Shown here one piece after another: positions 52,999-62,361 of a DNA stretch of 64,000 nucleotides. The translations under genes and the position numbers were made by a program. Origin of the DNA: Desulfosporosinus sp. Tol-M (lineage in GTDB: Bacteria > Bacillota > Desulfitobacteriia > Desulfitobacteriales > Desulfitobacteriaceae); assembly GCA_000770645.1 (NCBI GenBank), contig JQID01000123.1:36658-100657 (forward strand), written 5' to 3'. The notes beneath the pieces were generated by a model. It was not told where the DNA came from, made no database searches, and saw only the letters and a list, made by a program, of their open reading frames with translations. How positions within the stretch are numbered: the stretch's first letter is position 1; every line of letters starts with the position of its first letter.

Positions 52999-54756
52999 AT
53001 GGATAGGAAGCAAACAGCTTTGCGCCCTTACTTCGAAAAAATGGACGATATTGGGAAACCCTTGAGTGCCGGGGAAGTAAAGCGGAGTGCGGCAAACGTT
53101 AAATTTATTCAAGAACAAGAGGATATTATTAACGCTGCAATAGAAAAGGTTAAGAACGCCGGTTCTTCTTCTGAATCAATCAGGAAAAGAGGCTGGATGA
53201 CCGTTTGGGATAGATTGGAATATCTTGTGGATCCCGGTACCTGGTGTCCCCTGCATACCCTTTTTAACCCGAACGATAACGAAGAAGGTTGTACGGGGGT
53301 TATTGACGGTCTGGGTAAAATTGAAGGAAAATGGGCAGTAATTATTGCTTTTGATAATAAAGTCATGGCAGGGGCTTGGATTTCCGGCCAATCCGAGAAT
53401 ATTTTAAGAGTAACCGACATGGCTAAAAGGCTGCATATTCCTCTAGTCTGGCTCACTAATTGCAGTGGGGTTAAATTAATGGAGCAAGAGAGAGTCTATG
53501 CTAATCGGCGGGGAAGCGGAACTACTTTCTTTAGACATGCGGAACTGAACCGTCTGGGGATTCCTGTTTTAAATGCTATTTATGGTACAAACCCTGCCGG
53601 GGGAGGTTACCAGGGAATTAGCCCTACAATCCTTTTGGCCCATAAGGATTGCAATATTGCCGTGGGCGGAGCGGGAATTGTGGGCGGGATGAATCCCAAA
53701 GGCTACTTTGACGAGGAATCGGCCCAACAATTAATCGATGCTACGAGGGGATTCGTCGCAAAGCCCCCGGGACGGGTAGAAACTCATTTTGATGAGACTG
53801 CTTATTTTAGGGAAGTTTATGATGCCGAAACGGGCGTTCTGGATGGGATCAAAGATTATATGAAGGGTATGCCGGTCTTCGACCCCAAAGTGTTTAGGGT
53901 GGCAGAACCTGCCGAACCTAAGTTCCCTGTTGAAGATTTAAATATGATCGTTGCATCTAACCAAAAAAGAGCCTATGATGTTATTCAATTTTTGGCTCGT
54001 CTGACGGATAATAGTGAATTTATGGAGTACAAGCCTGGTTACGGTCCGGAGGTATTCACAGGGATAGCTAAAATTGACGGCTTCCCGGTTGGATTCATCG
54101 GCAACGTACAAGGAGCGTTACTGAATTATCCGGAGTATGCAAATGGAGCCTATATGGGGATCGGCGGTAAACAATATCGTCAAGGGCTGATCAAGCAAAA
54201 CGAATTTGTCACCCTCTGCGGTCGCGATAACTTGCCGATAATCTGGATTCAAGATACTACCGGGATTGATGTTGGAGATATCGCCGAGAGGGCTGAATTG
54301 CTCGCTCTGGGTCAAAGCCTGATTTATTCAATCGAACAAACGGATGTCGCTATGATGTGTATTGTCCTGAGAAAAGGATCCGCTGCCGCTCATTATATTA
54401 TGGGTGGTCCTCAAGCCAATGAAAATAACGCCTTTACCCTGGGAACACCGTTGACAGAAATTTATGTCATGCATGGGGAAACTGCCGCTGCCGCTTCTTA
54501 TGCCCGCAGGCTGGTCAAGGAACAAGATGCCGGTCGCGATTTAGGACCGACTATTGAAAAGATGAATCAAATGGTTAAGGATTACAACGATAAATCAAGG
54601 CCGGTATACTGTGCTCAGACAGGGTTTGTGGATGAGGTGGTAACCCTGCCGGATTTAAGAAAATATTGCGTGGCGTTTACGTGCGCTAATTATCAAAACC
54701 CCAAATCTATTACCCCGATCCATCAGATGATCTTACCGAGGTCGATCAAGGGCTAG
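52999..54756 (+). CDS. gcdA: Glutaconyl-CoA decarboxylase alpha subunit (carboxyltransferase) homologue
   Basis: 585 residues, the length of Acidaminococcus GcdA (587). N-terminal RPYFEKMDDIGKPL, GSGTTFFRHAELNRLGIPV, YGTNPAGGGYQGISPT, GGAGIVGGMNPKG, EFVTLCGRDNLPIIWIQDTTGIDVGD and the final NPKSITPIHQMILPR all match that protein as I know it. GcdA moves the carboxyl of glutaconyl-CoA to biotin; the membrane beta subunit then decarboxylates it and pumps Na+. The biotin, beta and delta subunit genes are not here. GGGG site upstream; followed by the acyl-CoA dehydrogenase gene. Confidence 0.88.
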   Translation: MDRKQTALRPYFEKMDDIGKPLSAGEVKRSAANVKFIQEQEDIINAAIEKVKNAGSSSESIRKRGWMTVWDRLEYLVDPGTWCPLHTLFNPNDNEEGCTGVIDGLGKIEGKWAVIIAFDNKVMAGAWISGQSENILRVTDMAKRLHIPLVWLTNCSGVKLMEQERVYANRRGSGTTFFRHAELNRLGIPVLNAIYGTNPAGGGYQGISPTILLAHKDCNIAVGGAGIVGGMNPKGYFDEESAQQLIDATRGFVAKPPGRVETHFDETAYFREVYDAETGVLDGIKDYMKGMPVFDPKVFRVAEPAEPKFPVEDLNMIVASNQKRAYDVIQFLARLTDNSEFMEYKPGYGPEVFTGIAKIDGFPVGFIGNVQGALLNYPEYANGAYMGIGGKQYRQGLIKQNEFVTLCGRDNLPIIWIQDTTGIDVGDIAERAELLALGQSLIYSIEQTDVAMMCIVLRKGSAAAHYIMGGPQANENNAFTLGTPLTEIYVMHGETAAAASYARRLVKEQDAGRDLGPTIEKMNQMVKDYNDKSRPVYCAQTGFVDEVVTLPDLRKYCVAFTCANYQNPKSITPIHQMILPRSIKG

Positions 54757-54824
54757 GATTGTCCGGGTAATATCTTCGGTGAGATTTTTTAAAGAATAAT
54801 TTTATTTTAGGGGAGGAACACATA

Positions 54825-55982
54825 ATGGATTTTGCATTAACCGATGAACAAAAAATGATTCAGGATATGGCTCGCAAGTTTGCGGAAAAGGAAATAGCTC
54901 CTTATGTGGAAGAAGATGAAGATAACCATTACTATCGCCGTGAGATCCTCACCAAAATGGGTGACGAGGGCTTGTTGGGATGGAACCTGCCGGAAGAGTA
55001 CGGCGGAAACGGCATGGGCTGGATGGAAGGTGTGCTGGCTTTATACGAAATATCCAAAGTGCATACTTCCTGGAGGTTAAGTGTCAGCGGCAATGTCTGG
55101 GGACCGGCCATGACCATTAATGAGTGGGGTACTGAGGAACAAAAGCAAAAGTATATCCCTGGTCTTCTAAGTGGGAGATCTGTAGGCAGTTTTGCATTAA
55201 CCGAAGCTAACACAGGTTCCGATGTGGCCAGTATGAAAACTTTTGCCGAAGATAAGGGTGACCACTGGTTGGTGAACGGCACCAAAATGTGGATCTCCGG
55301 CGGCCATACCTGCGACGTGGGACTTCTCTATGCGGCCACGGAAAAAGGCGGCGGAACCAAGGGGCTATCCTGTTTCATCGTTGACTACAATAACACCCCG
55401 GGCATTACGCGAATTCCCATTCTCAAGAAAGTTGGCATGTGGCCTGCTCCGACTTCGGAACTGGTGTTTGAGAATGCGGTGCTCCCGAAGGAAGCCCTTT
55501 TAGGTCCCAAGAATAAGGGTTTCCTGGTTTGCATGTGGATGTTAAACAACACGCGCATGGGTTGTGCTACCGGTTCGGTCGCGCTTTCCGCAGCTTGCCT
55601 GGAGGGCGCCTGTAAATATGCGATGGAACGTACGCAGTTTGGCGTACCGATTGGGACGTATCAAATGATCCAGCAACAGATTGCCGATATGAAGCTCGAA
55701 GATGAAGGGGCCTTATATATGCTTTACCATGCTGCTTGGCTAAAAGATAACAAATTGCCCAACCAACAGGCAACTTCGATGGCTAAGCTGGCCGGTTGTA
55801 ATGCAGCAGTTCACGGGGCAAACATGGCAATGAAGATTTACGGGGCCTTTGGGTATTCGACCGAATATCCATGCGGCAGATGGCTTCGCGATGCCAAACA
55901 GTTTGAAACTCTGGAAGGAACCTCCAATATTCATAATCAGATTGTGGCTAAAATCGAACTTGGTATCCAACCAAATAGATAG
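54825..55982 (+). CDS. Acyl-CoA dehydrogenase, probably glutaryl-CoA dehydrogenase (non-decarboxylating type)
   Basis: 385 residues. FAD/substrate motifs FALTEANTGSDVASM and WISGG, C-terminal YGAFGYSTEYPCGRWLRDAK and the catalytic Glu in TLEGTSNI. The Glu position and GYSTEYP fit glutaryl-CoA dehydrogenases; the pairing with a separate GcdA suggests the non-decarboxylating type that stops at glutaconyl-CoA. GGGGAGG upstream; same strand as gcdA with a 69-base gap and no terminator. Substrate is inference from context. Confidence 0.8.
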   Translation: MDFALTDEQKMIQDMARKFAEKEIAPYVEEDEDNHYYRREILTKMGDEGLLGWNLPEEYGGNGMGWMEGVLALYEISKVHTSWRLSVSGNVWGPAMTINEWGTEEQKQKYIPGLLSGRSVGSFALTEANTGSDVASMKTFAEDKGDHWLVNGTKMWISGGHTCDVGLLYAATEKGGGTKGLSCFIVDYNNTPGITRIPILKKVGMWPAPTSELVFENAVLPKEALLGPKNKGFLVCMWMLNNTRMGCATGSVALSAACLEGACKYAMERTQFGVPIGTYQMIQQQIADMKLEDEGALYMLYHAAWLKDNKLPNQQATSMAKLAGCNAAVHGANMAMKIYGAFGYSTEYPCGRWLRDAKQFETLEGTSNIHNQIVAKIELGIQPNR

Positions 55983-56004
55983 TAATTTGGAGGGGGATAG
56001 TTTG

Positions 56005-58098
56005 TTGCGTGTGGGGCAAGTGATGTCACGGCTTTCCGTATATCTTTATAACTATCATACTATCGGGGATGCAATGACTTTGATGATGGAAAAAAAGGTG
56101 ACTGGCTTGCCCTTAATCAACGAACAGGGTCATTTACTGGGTATGGTAACCAAAGACCAGGTTAACGAGAAGGGCTTGGAAAACTATGCTGCGGAAAATA
56201 AGGCTGCTGACTATTTGACGACTCGCTTTCTGCCTTTAAACGAAGAGACATCATTGGAAGATGTTTGGGATTTACCCTTTGAGATATACCCTGTGTTTAA
56301 TAACCAGGAAGAAATTACCGGGGTAGTATCCAAATATTCGTTATTGCAGGCGTATTTGCAAGAGGTTCAATCACGTAGTTGTGAACTGGAGGCGGTCTTT
56401 GACGCCGTGCATAATGGAATTCTAGCAATTAATAGACAAGGGATAATTACATCCCTTAACCCGGCAGCCGAAAGACCAACTCGTTCAACCAAAGAAGGAG
56501 CCGTGGGACGCTTTTTAACGGATGTTATTATTCCCACGGGCCTCCTCAGGGTTGTCCGCAGCGGAATACCTGAATTCGGTGTAAAGTTTCAGGTGGGTGG
56601 AAGACAGTATATTACCAATCGCACCCCGATTATTAAGGATGGGGAAGTTGTAGGGGCGGTAGGGGTTTTCCAGGATGTCTCCGAGATAGAAAAAGTTTTA
56701 CCAGAACTGCAGAGTGTAAAACAACTTACTGAGGAACTCCAGAAAATCGTAGGTTCTTCTTATGACGGGTTAATTATTTGTGATGGTCAGGGTAAAATTC
56801 TACGTTGCAATCCTGCTGTGGGGAGAATCCTCAACCTTTTGTGGGAAGAGTTGGTGGGGAGTCCGTTTAAGGATTTAGTCGATAAAGGCGTTTTCCAGAA
56901 AAATATTATCCATTTGGTAAAACAACAGGACGGTTTGGTTAGCATTTTGGAAAGGCCTTATGCGGAGCATTCCCTGGCGATCACGGGTAACCCGGTTTAT
57001 GATGAAGAAGGAGAAATTGCCAAGATTGTTATCAACATCAGAGATATGAGTGAGTTAGTATTCTTGCGAGAAGCTCTTGAGGAAAGTAAACAGCTTGCCG
57101 AAAAATATCAGTCTGAGATAGCTCAGATGAGGAATAATCAGGAAATGCGTGCTGATTTGAGATCACGTTCAGTCATTATGAACAATGTCTTGGATCTGGC
57201 ATTTAGGGTCAGTCAAGTCGATTCACCAGTAGTATTAGTCGGAGAACAAGGGGTAGGCAAGGAAGAAATTGCCAGATTAATCCATTGCCAGAGTAAACGA
57301 AGTAAAGGGTCTTTTTATAAATTAAATTGCGGCTCACTGCCGGCGCAACTTTTGGAAATTGAACTTTTTGGGCAAGGAGTATCAATAGGGAACGGCAATA
57401 TCGGAAAAGCGGGAGTGTTGGAGTTAGCTGATCAAGGGAGTGTTTACCTGGAGGATATCGGTAAAATGCCCCTAAACTTACAGGGACGCCTGGTGCGTGT
57501 TCTTCAGGACAAGATGTTGCAGGTAACAGGCGAAAAAGAGATAAGTTCCTTCAATACCAGAATTATGGCAGGTACAGATAGACCTTTAAAAGAGTTAGTT
57601 GAAAAAGGGCTTTTCCGCTCAGACCTCTTCTATACCCTCAATGTTGTGCCTATTAAAGTTCCAGCCCTCAGAGAACGGAAAGAGGACCTTATTCCCCTGG
57701 CTCTTTTTTATCTGGAGCAAAATAATAAGCGCCATGGGTTGGAGAAGGTTTTTTCGCCGGAAGCTGTTCAGATGTTGTTGGATTATCCTTGGTTTGGTAA
57801 TGTTCGGGAGATGGCGAACGTAATCGAGAGGTTAGTAGTTACAGCTAACGAAAAGGTTATTTCTGCTAAAGAAGTCGGCGGCGTACTTTATGAAAAGGTC
57901 CAGAGCCCTCTTCGGACAGTCACAGTGAGCGAAGTGGTTCCCCTTAAAGAAGCTATCGATGATTTGGAACAACAACTTGTCGCCCTGGCGATGGAACTTC
58001 ACGGAACCACAGTCAAAGCTGCCGAGGCGTTAGGTGTTAATCAGTCCACGGTAGTGCGGAAGTTGAAAAAATCGAAAGATACCTTTGGAGATAAATGA
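56005..58098 (+). CDS. TyrR-like regulator: CBS pair, PAS, degenerate AAA+, Fis-type HTH
   Basis: About 697 residues from the TTG at 56005 after GGAGGGGG; the frame from 55849 lies in the dehydrogenase gene. CBS pair (to about 125), PAS-like domains (about 130-225 and 245-340), AAA+ with Walker A GEQGVGKE (about 413). The sigma-54 contact loop GAFTGA is missing: that position reads QGVSIGNGN (about 455-463), and Walker B reads VYLEDIG instead of LFLDEIG. The HTH (TTVKAAEALGVNQSTVVRKLKK) is TyrR-like. It probably acts with sigma-A RNA polymerase, as TyrR does. It overlaps no gene and ends close to the ACT-domain gene. Confidence 0.85.
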   Translation: MRVGQVMSRLSVYLYNYHTIGDAMTLMMEKKVTGLPLINEQGHLLGMVTKDQVNEKGLENYAAENKAADYLTTRFLPLNEETSLEDVWDLPFEIYPVFNNQEEITGVVSKYSLLQAYLQEVQSRSCELEAVFDAVHNGILAINRQGIITSLNPAAERPTRSTKEGAVGRFLTDVIIPTGLLRVVRSGIPEFGVKFQVGGRQYITNRTPIIKDGEVVGAVGVFQDVSEIEKVLPELQSVKQLTEELQKIVGSSYDGLIICDGQGKILRCNPAVGRILNLLWEELVGSPFKDLVDKGVFQKNIIHLVKQQDGLVSILERPYAEHSLAITGNPVYDEEGEIAKIVINIRDMSELVFLREALEESKQLAEKYQSEIAQMRNNQEMRADLRSRSVIMNNVLDLAFRVSQVDSPVVLVGEQGVGKEEIARLIHCQSKRSKGSFYKLNCGSLPAQLLEIELFGQGVSIGNGNIGKAGVLELADQGSVYLEDIGKMPLNLQGRLVRVLQDKMLQVTGEKEISSFNTRIMAGTDRPLKELVEKGLFRSDLFYTLNVVPIKVPALRERKEDLIPLALFYLEQNNKRHGLEKVFSPEAVQMLLDYPWFGNVREMANVIERLVVTANEKVISAKEVGGVLYEKVQSPLRTVTVSEVVPLKEAIDDLEQQLVALAMELHGTTVKAAEALGVNQSTVVRKLKKSKDTFGDK

Positions 58099-58169
58099 CG
58101 TTTGACGTACCGGTAGGTGAACCGGGGGCATATATCAGCGGTAAGGATTGAAGAGATAGGAGCGATTGA

Positions 58170-58619
58170 GTGGTTGGCAAGAAGACAAATGATTTTCTTA
58201 TTGTCAGTAAAAATATTTTGCCGGAAGCCATTTTAAAAACTGCACGCGTAAAAGAGCTCCTTGTCCAAGGGGATGTCTATACGATCAACGACGCTGTCGA
58301 GCGTGTAGGGCTTAGTCGAAGTGCCTATTACAAATATAAGGATGGTGTGTTCCCGTTTTATGAGGCGAGCCGGGAAAAGATAATTACCATTTCCCTGATC
58401 CTTGAAAATAAAGCAGGAGTGCTCTCTCAGGTTCTGAATTTTATTGCCTTGGTCAAAGGTAATGTTCTAACTATCAATCAAGGGATTCCCCTGCAAGGAA
58501 TTGCCAATGTCTCGATTTCCCTTGAAACCGCAGGAATGGCAGATACCCCGGAAAATCTCCTTTCCGGGCTTGGCGAAATTGATGGGGTAAGAAAGATAGA
58601 AGTAATCGGACAAACCTAG
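58170..58619 (+). CDS. pheB: ACT-domain protein, PheB/UPF0735 family
   Basis: 149 residues, GTG start with AGGAG upstream. An N-terminal helix-turn-helix-like part (INDAVERVGLSRSAYYKYKDGVFPF) is followed by a C-terminal ACT domain (ISLILENKAGVLSQVLNFIA...NVLTINQGIPLQG). The family often sits beside aromatic or homoserine pathway genes and may bind an amino acid. Its position behind a TyrR-like regulator suggests a shared regulatory role. Confidence 0.88.
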   Translation: MVGKKTNDFLIVSKNILPEAILKTARVKELLVQGDVYTINDAVERVGLSRSAYYKYKDGVFPFYEASREKIITISLILENKAGVLSQVLNFIALVKGNVLTINQGIPLQGIANVSISLETAGMADTPENLLSGLGEIDGVRKIEVIGQT

Positions 58620-58680
58620 GGTTGCGTTGTCAGCCCTAATATGGTATTCTTTATAAGCCTTCATCGTGAGGGCACAAAGT

Positions 58681-58757
58681 CGGGGCGTGGCTCAGTTTGG
58701 TAGAGCGCTACCTTGGGGTGGTAGAGGTCGCACGTTCAAATCGTGTCGCTCCGACCA
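58681..58757 (+). tRNA. tRNA-Pro (GGG)
   Basis: 77 bases. Acceptor CGGGGCG pairs with CGCTCCG; anticodon arm CTACC-TTGGGGT-GGTAG gives anticodon GGG (58715-58717); T arm GTTCAAATC; 3' A and encoded CCA. It reads CCC and CCU codons. Confidence 0.95.
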
Positions 58758-58862
58758 GTAAAATTATAGCAGGAGAATGATTATTGGTTAAAAGCCTTGC
58801 CATACGGAATACATGTTAATGGGGTAATGAAGGGTTTTGGAAAAAATCGGAGTTTGGTATTT

Positions 58863-58906
58863 AATGCGTTGGTTGAGAAGATAGAAATCCTCACACCAGC
58901 GCATTT
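58863..58906 (+). terminator. Terminator, copy 2 of the repeated hairpin
   Basis: AATGCGTTGG...CCAGCGCATTT; about 41 of 45 bases agree with the hairpin at 18133-18178. It lies about 105 bases after the tRNA. Confidence 0.7.
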
Positions 58907-58951
58907 GTCTTTTCTTATGTTGTGGAAACTATCTGTTAGTGGGAGGCTGAT

Positions 58952-59644
58952 ATGAGCAAACGGATTATGGTTGTGGAAGATGAAGAGGCGATTGCCCGTC
59001 TGATCAGCTACAACCTGATGAAAGAAGGATTTGAAGTTCTTACCTCAGGTGATGGTCTTGAAGCACTGGAAAAGATCAGGACGGAAAAACCGGATTTGAT
59101 TATACTTGATATTATGCTTCCGGGAATGGATGGTTATGATATTTGCCGTCTGATTAGGAAGGAAGACATATCTGTCCCTGTTATCATGCTGTCAGCCCGG
59201 AATGAGGAACTGGACAAGGTTCTCGGTTTGGAACTTGGTGGAGATGACTATATCACCAAACCTTTTAGTCCGAGGGAACTTATTGCCCGGGTACGAGCTT
59301 TATTACGTCGTGTACAAAGAGTACAGGAAACACCTGACCATGAGATTATTTCGATGGACAGATTGGTTATTGATCTTTCCAGTCATGAGGTTAAGGTGGA
59401 TGAACAGGTTGTTCAGCTTACTCCAAAGGAATTTGAACTGCTGGAGTATTTAATCCGTCATAAAGGCAGGGTGGTTAGCAGGGATCTTTTGCTGGATCAG
59501 GTATGGGACTATGATTTTGCAGGTGATACCAGGATTGTTGATGTACACATTAGCAGGCTTAGAGAAAAAATAGATCCTGATCCCAAAAATCCGTATATTC
59601 AGACCGTACGTGGAGTAGGATACAGGTTTAAGGGAGGAGATTGA
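58952..59644 (+). CDS. phoP: OmpR-family response regulator, PhoP-like
   Basis: 230 residues. Receiver domain with phospho-acceptor Asp in DLIILDIMLPGMDG (about 53), DE pair near the N-terminus and Lys in YITKPFSPREL; C-terminal winged helix ending VRGVGYRFKGG. Directly followed by the kinase gene and, after an insertion-like region, by pst genes, which supports a phosphate-starvation role. Confidence 0.92.
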   Translation: MSKRIMVVEDEEAIARLISYNLMKEGFEVLTSGDGLEALEKIRTEKPDLIILDIMLPGMDGYDICRLIRKEDISVPVIMLSARNEELDKVLGLELGGDDYITKPFSPRELIARVRALLRRVQRVQETPDHEIISMDRLVIDLSSHEVKVDEQVVQLTPKEFELLEYLIRHKGRVVSRDLLLDQVWDYDFAGDTRIVDVHISRLREKIDPDPKNPYIQTVRGVGYRFKGGD

Positions 59645-59660
59645 TTCGAAAAGTCTCAGA

Positions 59661-61439
59661 ATGAAATTTACGGTTGGCTTTGTAGCTCTGGCGCTTATCT
59701 CAATGCTTGTGTCAGGTGTATACCTCATTAATGTGCTTGATAACTATTTTATGGATAGTTTGCGCGGGAAGCTTCTGGTTGAGGCAAAGTTAGTAAGGGA
59801 AATGGTTATCTATGAATATGATACTCAAAAGCCTTCCACGACAATGGACGAACTTGCCGGAAAACTTGGGAAGGTAACGAGCACCAGAATAACAGTTATT
59901 GATGCCGATGGAGTGGTACTTGGTGATTCTCAGGAGGAACCATCTCAAATGGAGAACCACCTTGAACGTCCGGAAATTCAACAGGCTATAAGTGATGGGG
60001 TGGGAATTGTAGAGAGGGAGAGTACGACCCTGAATACTGAAATGATGTATTTGGCTTTGGCTGTTAAGAAAGACGGAGGAATAAAAGGTTTTGTTCGTCT
60101 GGCTCTTCCCATTACTGAGATAACAATGACCTTATCCAGACTTTGGATTATGTTATTTACAGCGTTATTGCTGGCCATAGTCCTGGCAGGTGTACTGGGT
60201 TTCAAACTGGCGCAGCGCTTGACAAAACCCATTCAGGAAATGACGGTTGCAGCGCAAAAAATTGCAGGCGGAGATTTCAGTTTGCGTACCTATACTACAA
60301 GTCAGGATGAGATCGGGGTACTCGGTCAGGCCTTAAATCAAATGGCACAGCAGCTTAAAGAAACGATTGATGAAGTCACAACTGGAAAAAGCAAGCTCGA
60401 GTCGGTTCTGGCAAACATGGTCAGCGGAGTTATTTTTCTCAGACAGGACGGCAGGGTCGAGCTGATTAATCCTGCAGCCGGACAGATTCTTGGAATCAAT
60501 CCGATCCTTTCCGGCGGTCGTCAACAAGTTGAAATTATTCGCAATTACCAATTAAGTACACTTATAGCAACAGCCCTTAAAATGGGTAAGGCTATAAAAG
60601 AGGAGTTATTGATCTTAGTCCCGTATGAAAAAAATGTTCAATTAAATATAACGCCCATTACCGGCAGGGAAGATTCTAACCTGGGGGCAGTGGTGGTTCT
60701 TCATGATATTACGGATTTTCGGAAATTGGAAAGGATGCGGACGGATTTTGTTGCTAATGTATCCCATGAATTAAAAACTCCTGTTACCTCTCTCAAGGGA
60801 TATGCCGAGACCCTGCTCGATGGAGCTTTGGATGACCCCGAGATAGCCAGGGAGTTTGTCAAAATAATATTGACGGAATCAGAACGACTGCGCATATTAA
60901 TCGATGATTTATTGGAACTATCCAAGATGGAATCCACTGCAAACCAGGTGATGCGGCAGGAAATTAATATTGATGCTTTAATAGGGTCTTTAAAGGTTAA
61001 GTTCAAACCCCAGGTTGAGGAACGACAAGTCGAGCTTGAATTTACCAGGCCTGAACATCAGCTCATTGCCATGGGGGATAACAGCATGATTGAACAGGTC
61101 CTGACAAATTTAATTGATAATGCTATCAAGTATTCTCCCGTTGGTGGAAAGGTGAAGTTGGCTGTGTCCGATCAGGCTGAGGGGATATTATTCGAGGTAA
61201 TTGATACCGGGTTGGGAATTCCTGAGCAAGAGTTAATAAGGATTTTTGAACGGTTTTACCGTGTGGATAAGGGCAGGAGCCGCAAATTAGGCGGAACCGG
61301 CCTGGGCTTGGCAATTGTCAAACACATTTTGGAGACCCATGGCAGTCAAATAAAGGTTGAGAGTACGCTTGGCCGCGGATCGAGGTTCTATTTTACCTTA
61401 CCAAACACCCATGCCCCGTTGGGGCACAAACAATCATGA
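59661..61439 (+). CDS. phoR: Sensor histidine kinase, PhoR-like
   Basis: 592 residues. Two membrane helices (about 5-27 and 160-185) enclose an extracytoplasmic domain; then HAMP (about 185-240), PAS (about 250-350), HisKA with H in NVSHELKTPVTSLKG, and the ATPase domain (N box NLIDNAIKYSP, G boxes DTGLGIP and GGTGLGLAIV). The ATG at 59661 has no close ribosome binding site, so a slightly earlier non-standard start (ATT at 59640, after GGAGG) is possible. Confidence 0.92.
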   Translation: MKFTVGFVALALISMLVSGVYLINVLDNYFMDSLRGKLLVEAKLVREMVIYEYDTQKPSTTMDELAGKLGKVTSTRITVIDADGVVLGDSQEEPSQMENHLERPEIQQAISDGVGIVERESTTLNTEMMYLALAVKKDGGIKGFVRLALPITEITMTLSRLWIMLFTALLLAIVLAGVLGFKLAQRLTKPIQEMTVAAQKIAGGDFSLRTYTTSQDEIGVLGQALNQMAQQLKETIDEVTTGKSKLESVLANMVSGVIFLRQDGRVELINPAAGQILGINPILSGGRQQVEIIRNYQLSTLIATALKMGKAIKEELLILVPYEKNVQLNITPITGREDSNLGAVVVLHDITDFRKLERMRTDFVANVSHELKTPVTSLKGYAETLLDGALDDPEIAREFVKIILTESERLRILIDDLLELSKMESTANQVMRQEINIDALIGSLKVKFKPQVEERQVELEFTRPEHQLIAMGDNSMIEQVLTNLIDNAIKYSPVGGKVKLAVSDQAEGILFEVIDTGLGIPEQELIRIFERFYRVDKGRSRKLGGTGLGLAIVKHILETHGSQIKVESTLGRGSRFYFTLPNTHAPLGHKQS

Positions 61440-61485
61440 AAGTGGCTATTTTCATATCAAACCTCCATGCCCAAACAATAAAAAA

Positions 61486-61514
61486 GGAAGCAAAAAGAAC
61501 GTCCCCTTGCTTCC
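61486..61514. terminator. Hairpin GGAAGCAA/TTGCTTCC
   Basis: An 8-bp stem with a six-A run on its left (61480-61485), so it reads as a terminator on the minus strand. It may belong to an inserted element or act weakly after phoR. Confidence 0.5.
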
Positions 61515-61534
61515 AAGAGCGCCCCGTATGGGTA

Positions 61535-61618
61535 TTATCTTGTAGGTGCAAGTCCTCACCGGTGAAGATAGCACAGTAAACGTAGCCTAACGCAAGGGTT
61601 TGTCGCTAGACGGATCCT
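61535..61618 (+). mobile_element. Possible group II intron 5'-end scrap
   Basis: TAGGTGCAAGTCCTCACCGG and, further on, GTAGCCTAACGCAAGGGT and CGGATC recall the domain I segment that precedes intron-encoded reverse transcriptases (GTGCAAGTCC...GCCTAACGCAAGGGTGTC...GGATCTGAAGG). It stops abruptly and no reverse transcriptase follows. Recognition is from memory of the motif only. Confidence 0.4.
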
Positions 61619-61628
61619 TTTTACAAAA

Positions 61629-61656
61629 TTGTATTTTCGAGAAAGCAGCATATAAT
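61629..61656 (+). promoter_or_regulatory. Promoter of the AbrB-PIN module
   Basis: TTGTAT, 16 bases, TATAAT (61651-61656), about 50 bases before the antitoxin start. A TTTACAAAATTGT stretch overlapping the -35 recurs downstream of the module. Confidence 0.5.
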
Positions 61657-61706
61657 ATATTCAAGGGACGCATTGATTCCAATGCATTGCAGAAAGGGGC
61701 ATTATT

Positions 61707-61982
61707 ATGGAACTCGTAAAAATCACAACGCGCGGGCAAATCACAATTCCCGCAGAGATACGCAAAAAGCTGGGCGTAAAGGATGGGGATAAGGTTATTT
61801 TCATTGAGGAAAACGGGCGCATTATCATGGAAAATGCCGCCATGATCGCGCTAAAAAACGCACAGGCCGCTTTTGCGGGAGAAGCGGAGAGGCTTGGTCT
61901 GAAAACGGAACAGGACGTTGTGGATATGGTAAAAGAAGTGCGCCGTGAAATCTGGGAGGAACGCCATGCGCGTAATGATTGA
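61707..61982 (+). CDS. AbrB/SpoVT-type antitoxin
   Basis: 91 residues. The N-terminal VKITTRGQITIPAEIRKKLGVKDGDKVIFIEENGRIIM is the swapped-hairpin AbrB DNA-binding domain, with a helical C-terminus for toxin binding. GAAAGGGG site upstream. It overlaps the PIN gene start, as in VapBC-type pairs, and should repress its own promoter. Confidence 0.9.
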   Translation: MELVKITTRGQITIPAEIRKKLGVKDGDKVIFIEENGRIIMENAAMIALKNAQAAFAGEAERLGLKTEQDVVDMVKEVRREIWEERHARND

Positions 61983-62361
61983 TACAAACATCCTCGTATC
62001 CGTGCTGCTGTTTCCAAGCCAGCAAATGAATACGCTGATTTATAAAATCACGACGGAGCATCAACTTGTGCTTTCGTCCTATGTTGTGGATGAATTGTTA
62101 AATGTGGTACGACGCAAATTCAAGGACAAGCTTGAAGCGGCGGACTTGTTGTTGAGCCAGCTTCCCTATGAGCTTGTTTACACGCCTGAACATATGAAAC
62201 CGGAACTTTTTGAGATACGCGATGAAAAGGATTATCCTGTTTTTTATTCGGCTATTACAGAGGATGTGGATGTATTTATCACAGGCGATAGAGATTTTGA
62301 AGGACTTAGCTTGGACAAGCCGGAGATTATCAATCCGGCTGGATTCCTCGAAAAATATTAG
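61966..62361 (+). CDS. PIN-domain toxin (VapC-like ribonuclease)
   Basis: 131 residues from the ATG at 61966 (MRVMIDTNILVSVL), with GGAGG just upstream. Acidic metal ligands: D in IDTNI, E in VVDELLNV, D in FITGDRDF. The COG1569-type layout is a putative RNase toxin. Overlaps the antitoxin by 17 bases; followed by two hairpins. Confidence 0.9.
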   Translation: MRVMIDTNILVSVLLFPSQQMNTLIYKITTEHQLVLSSYVVDELLNVVRRKFKDKLEAADLLLSQLPYELVYTPEHMKPELFEIRDEKDYPVFYSAITEDVDVFITGDRDFEGLSLDKPEIINPAGFLEKY

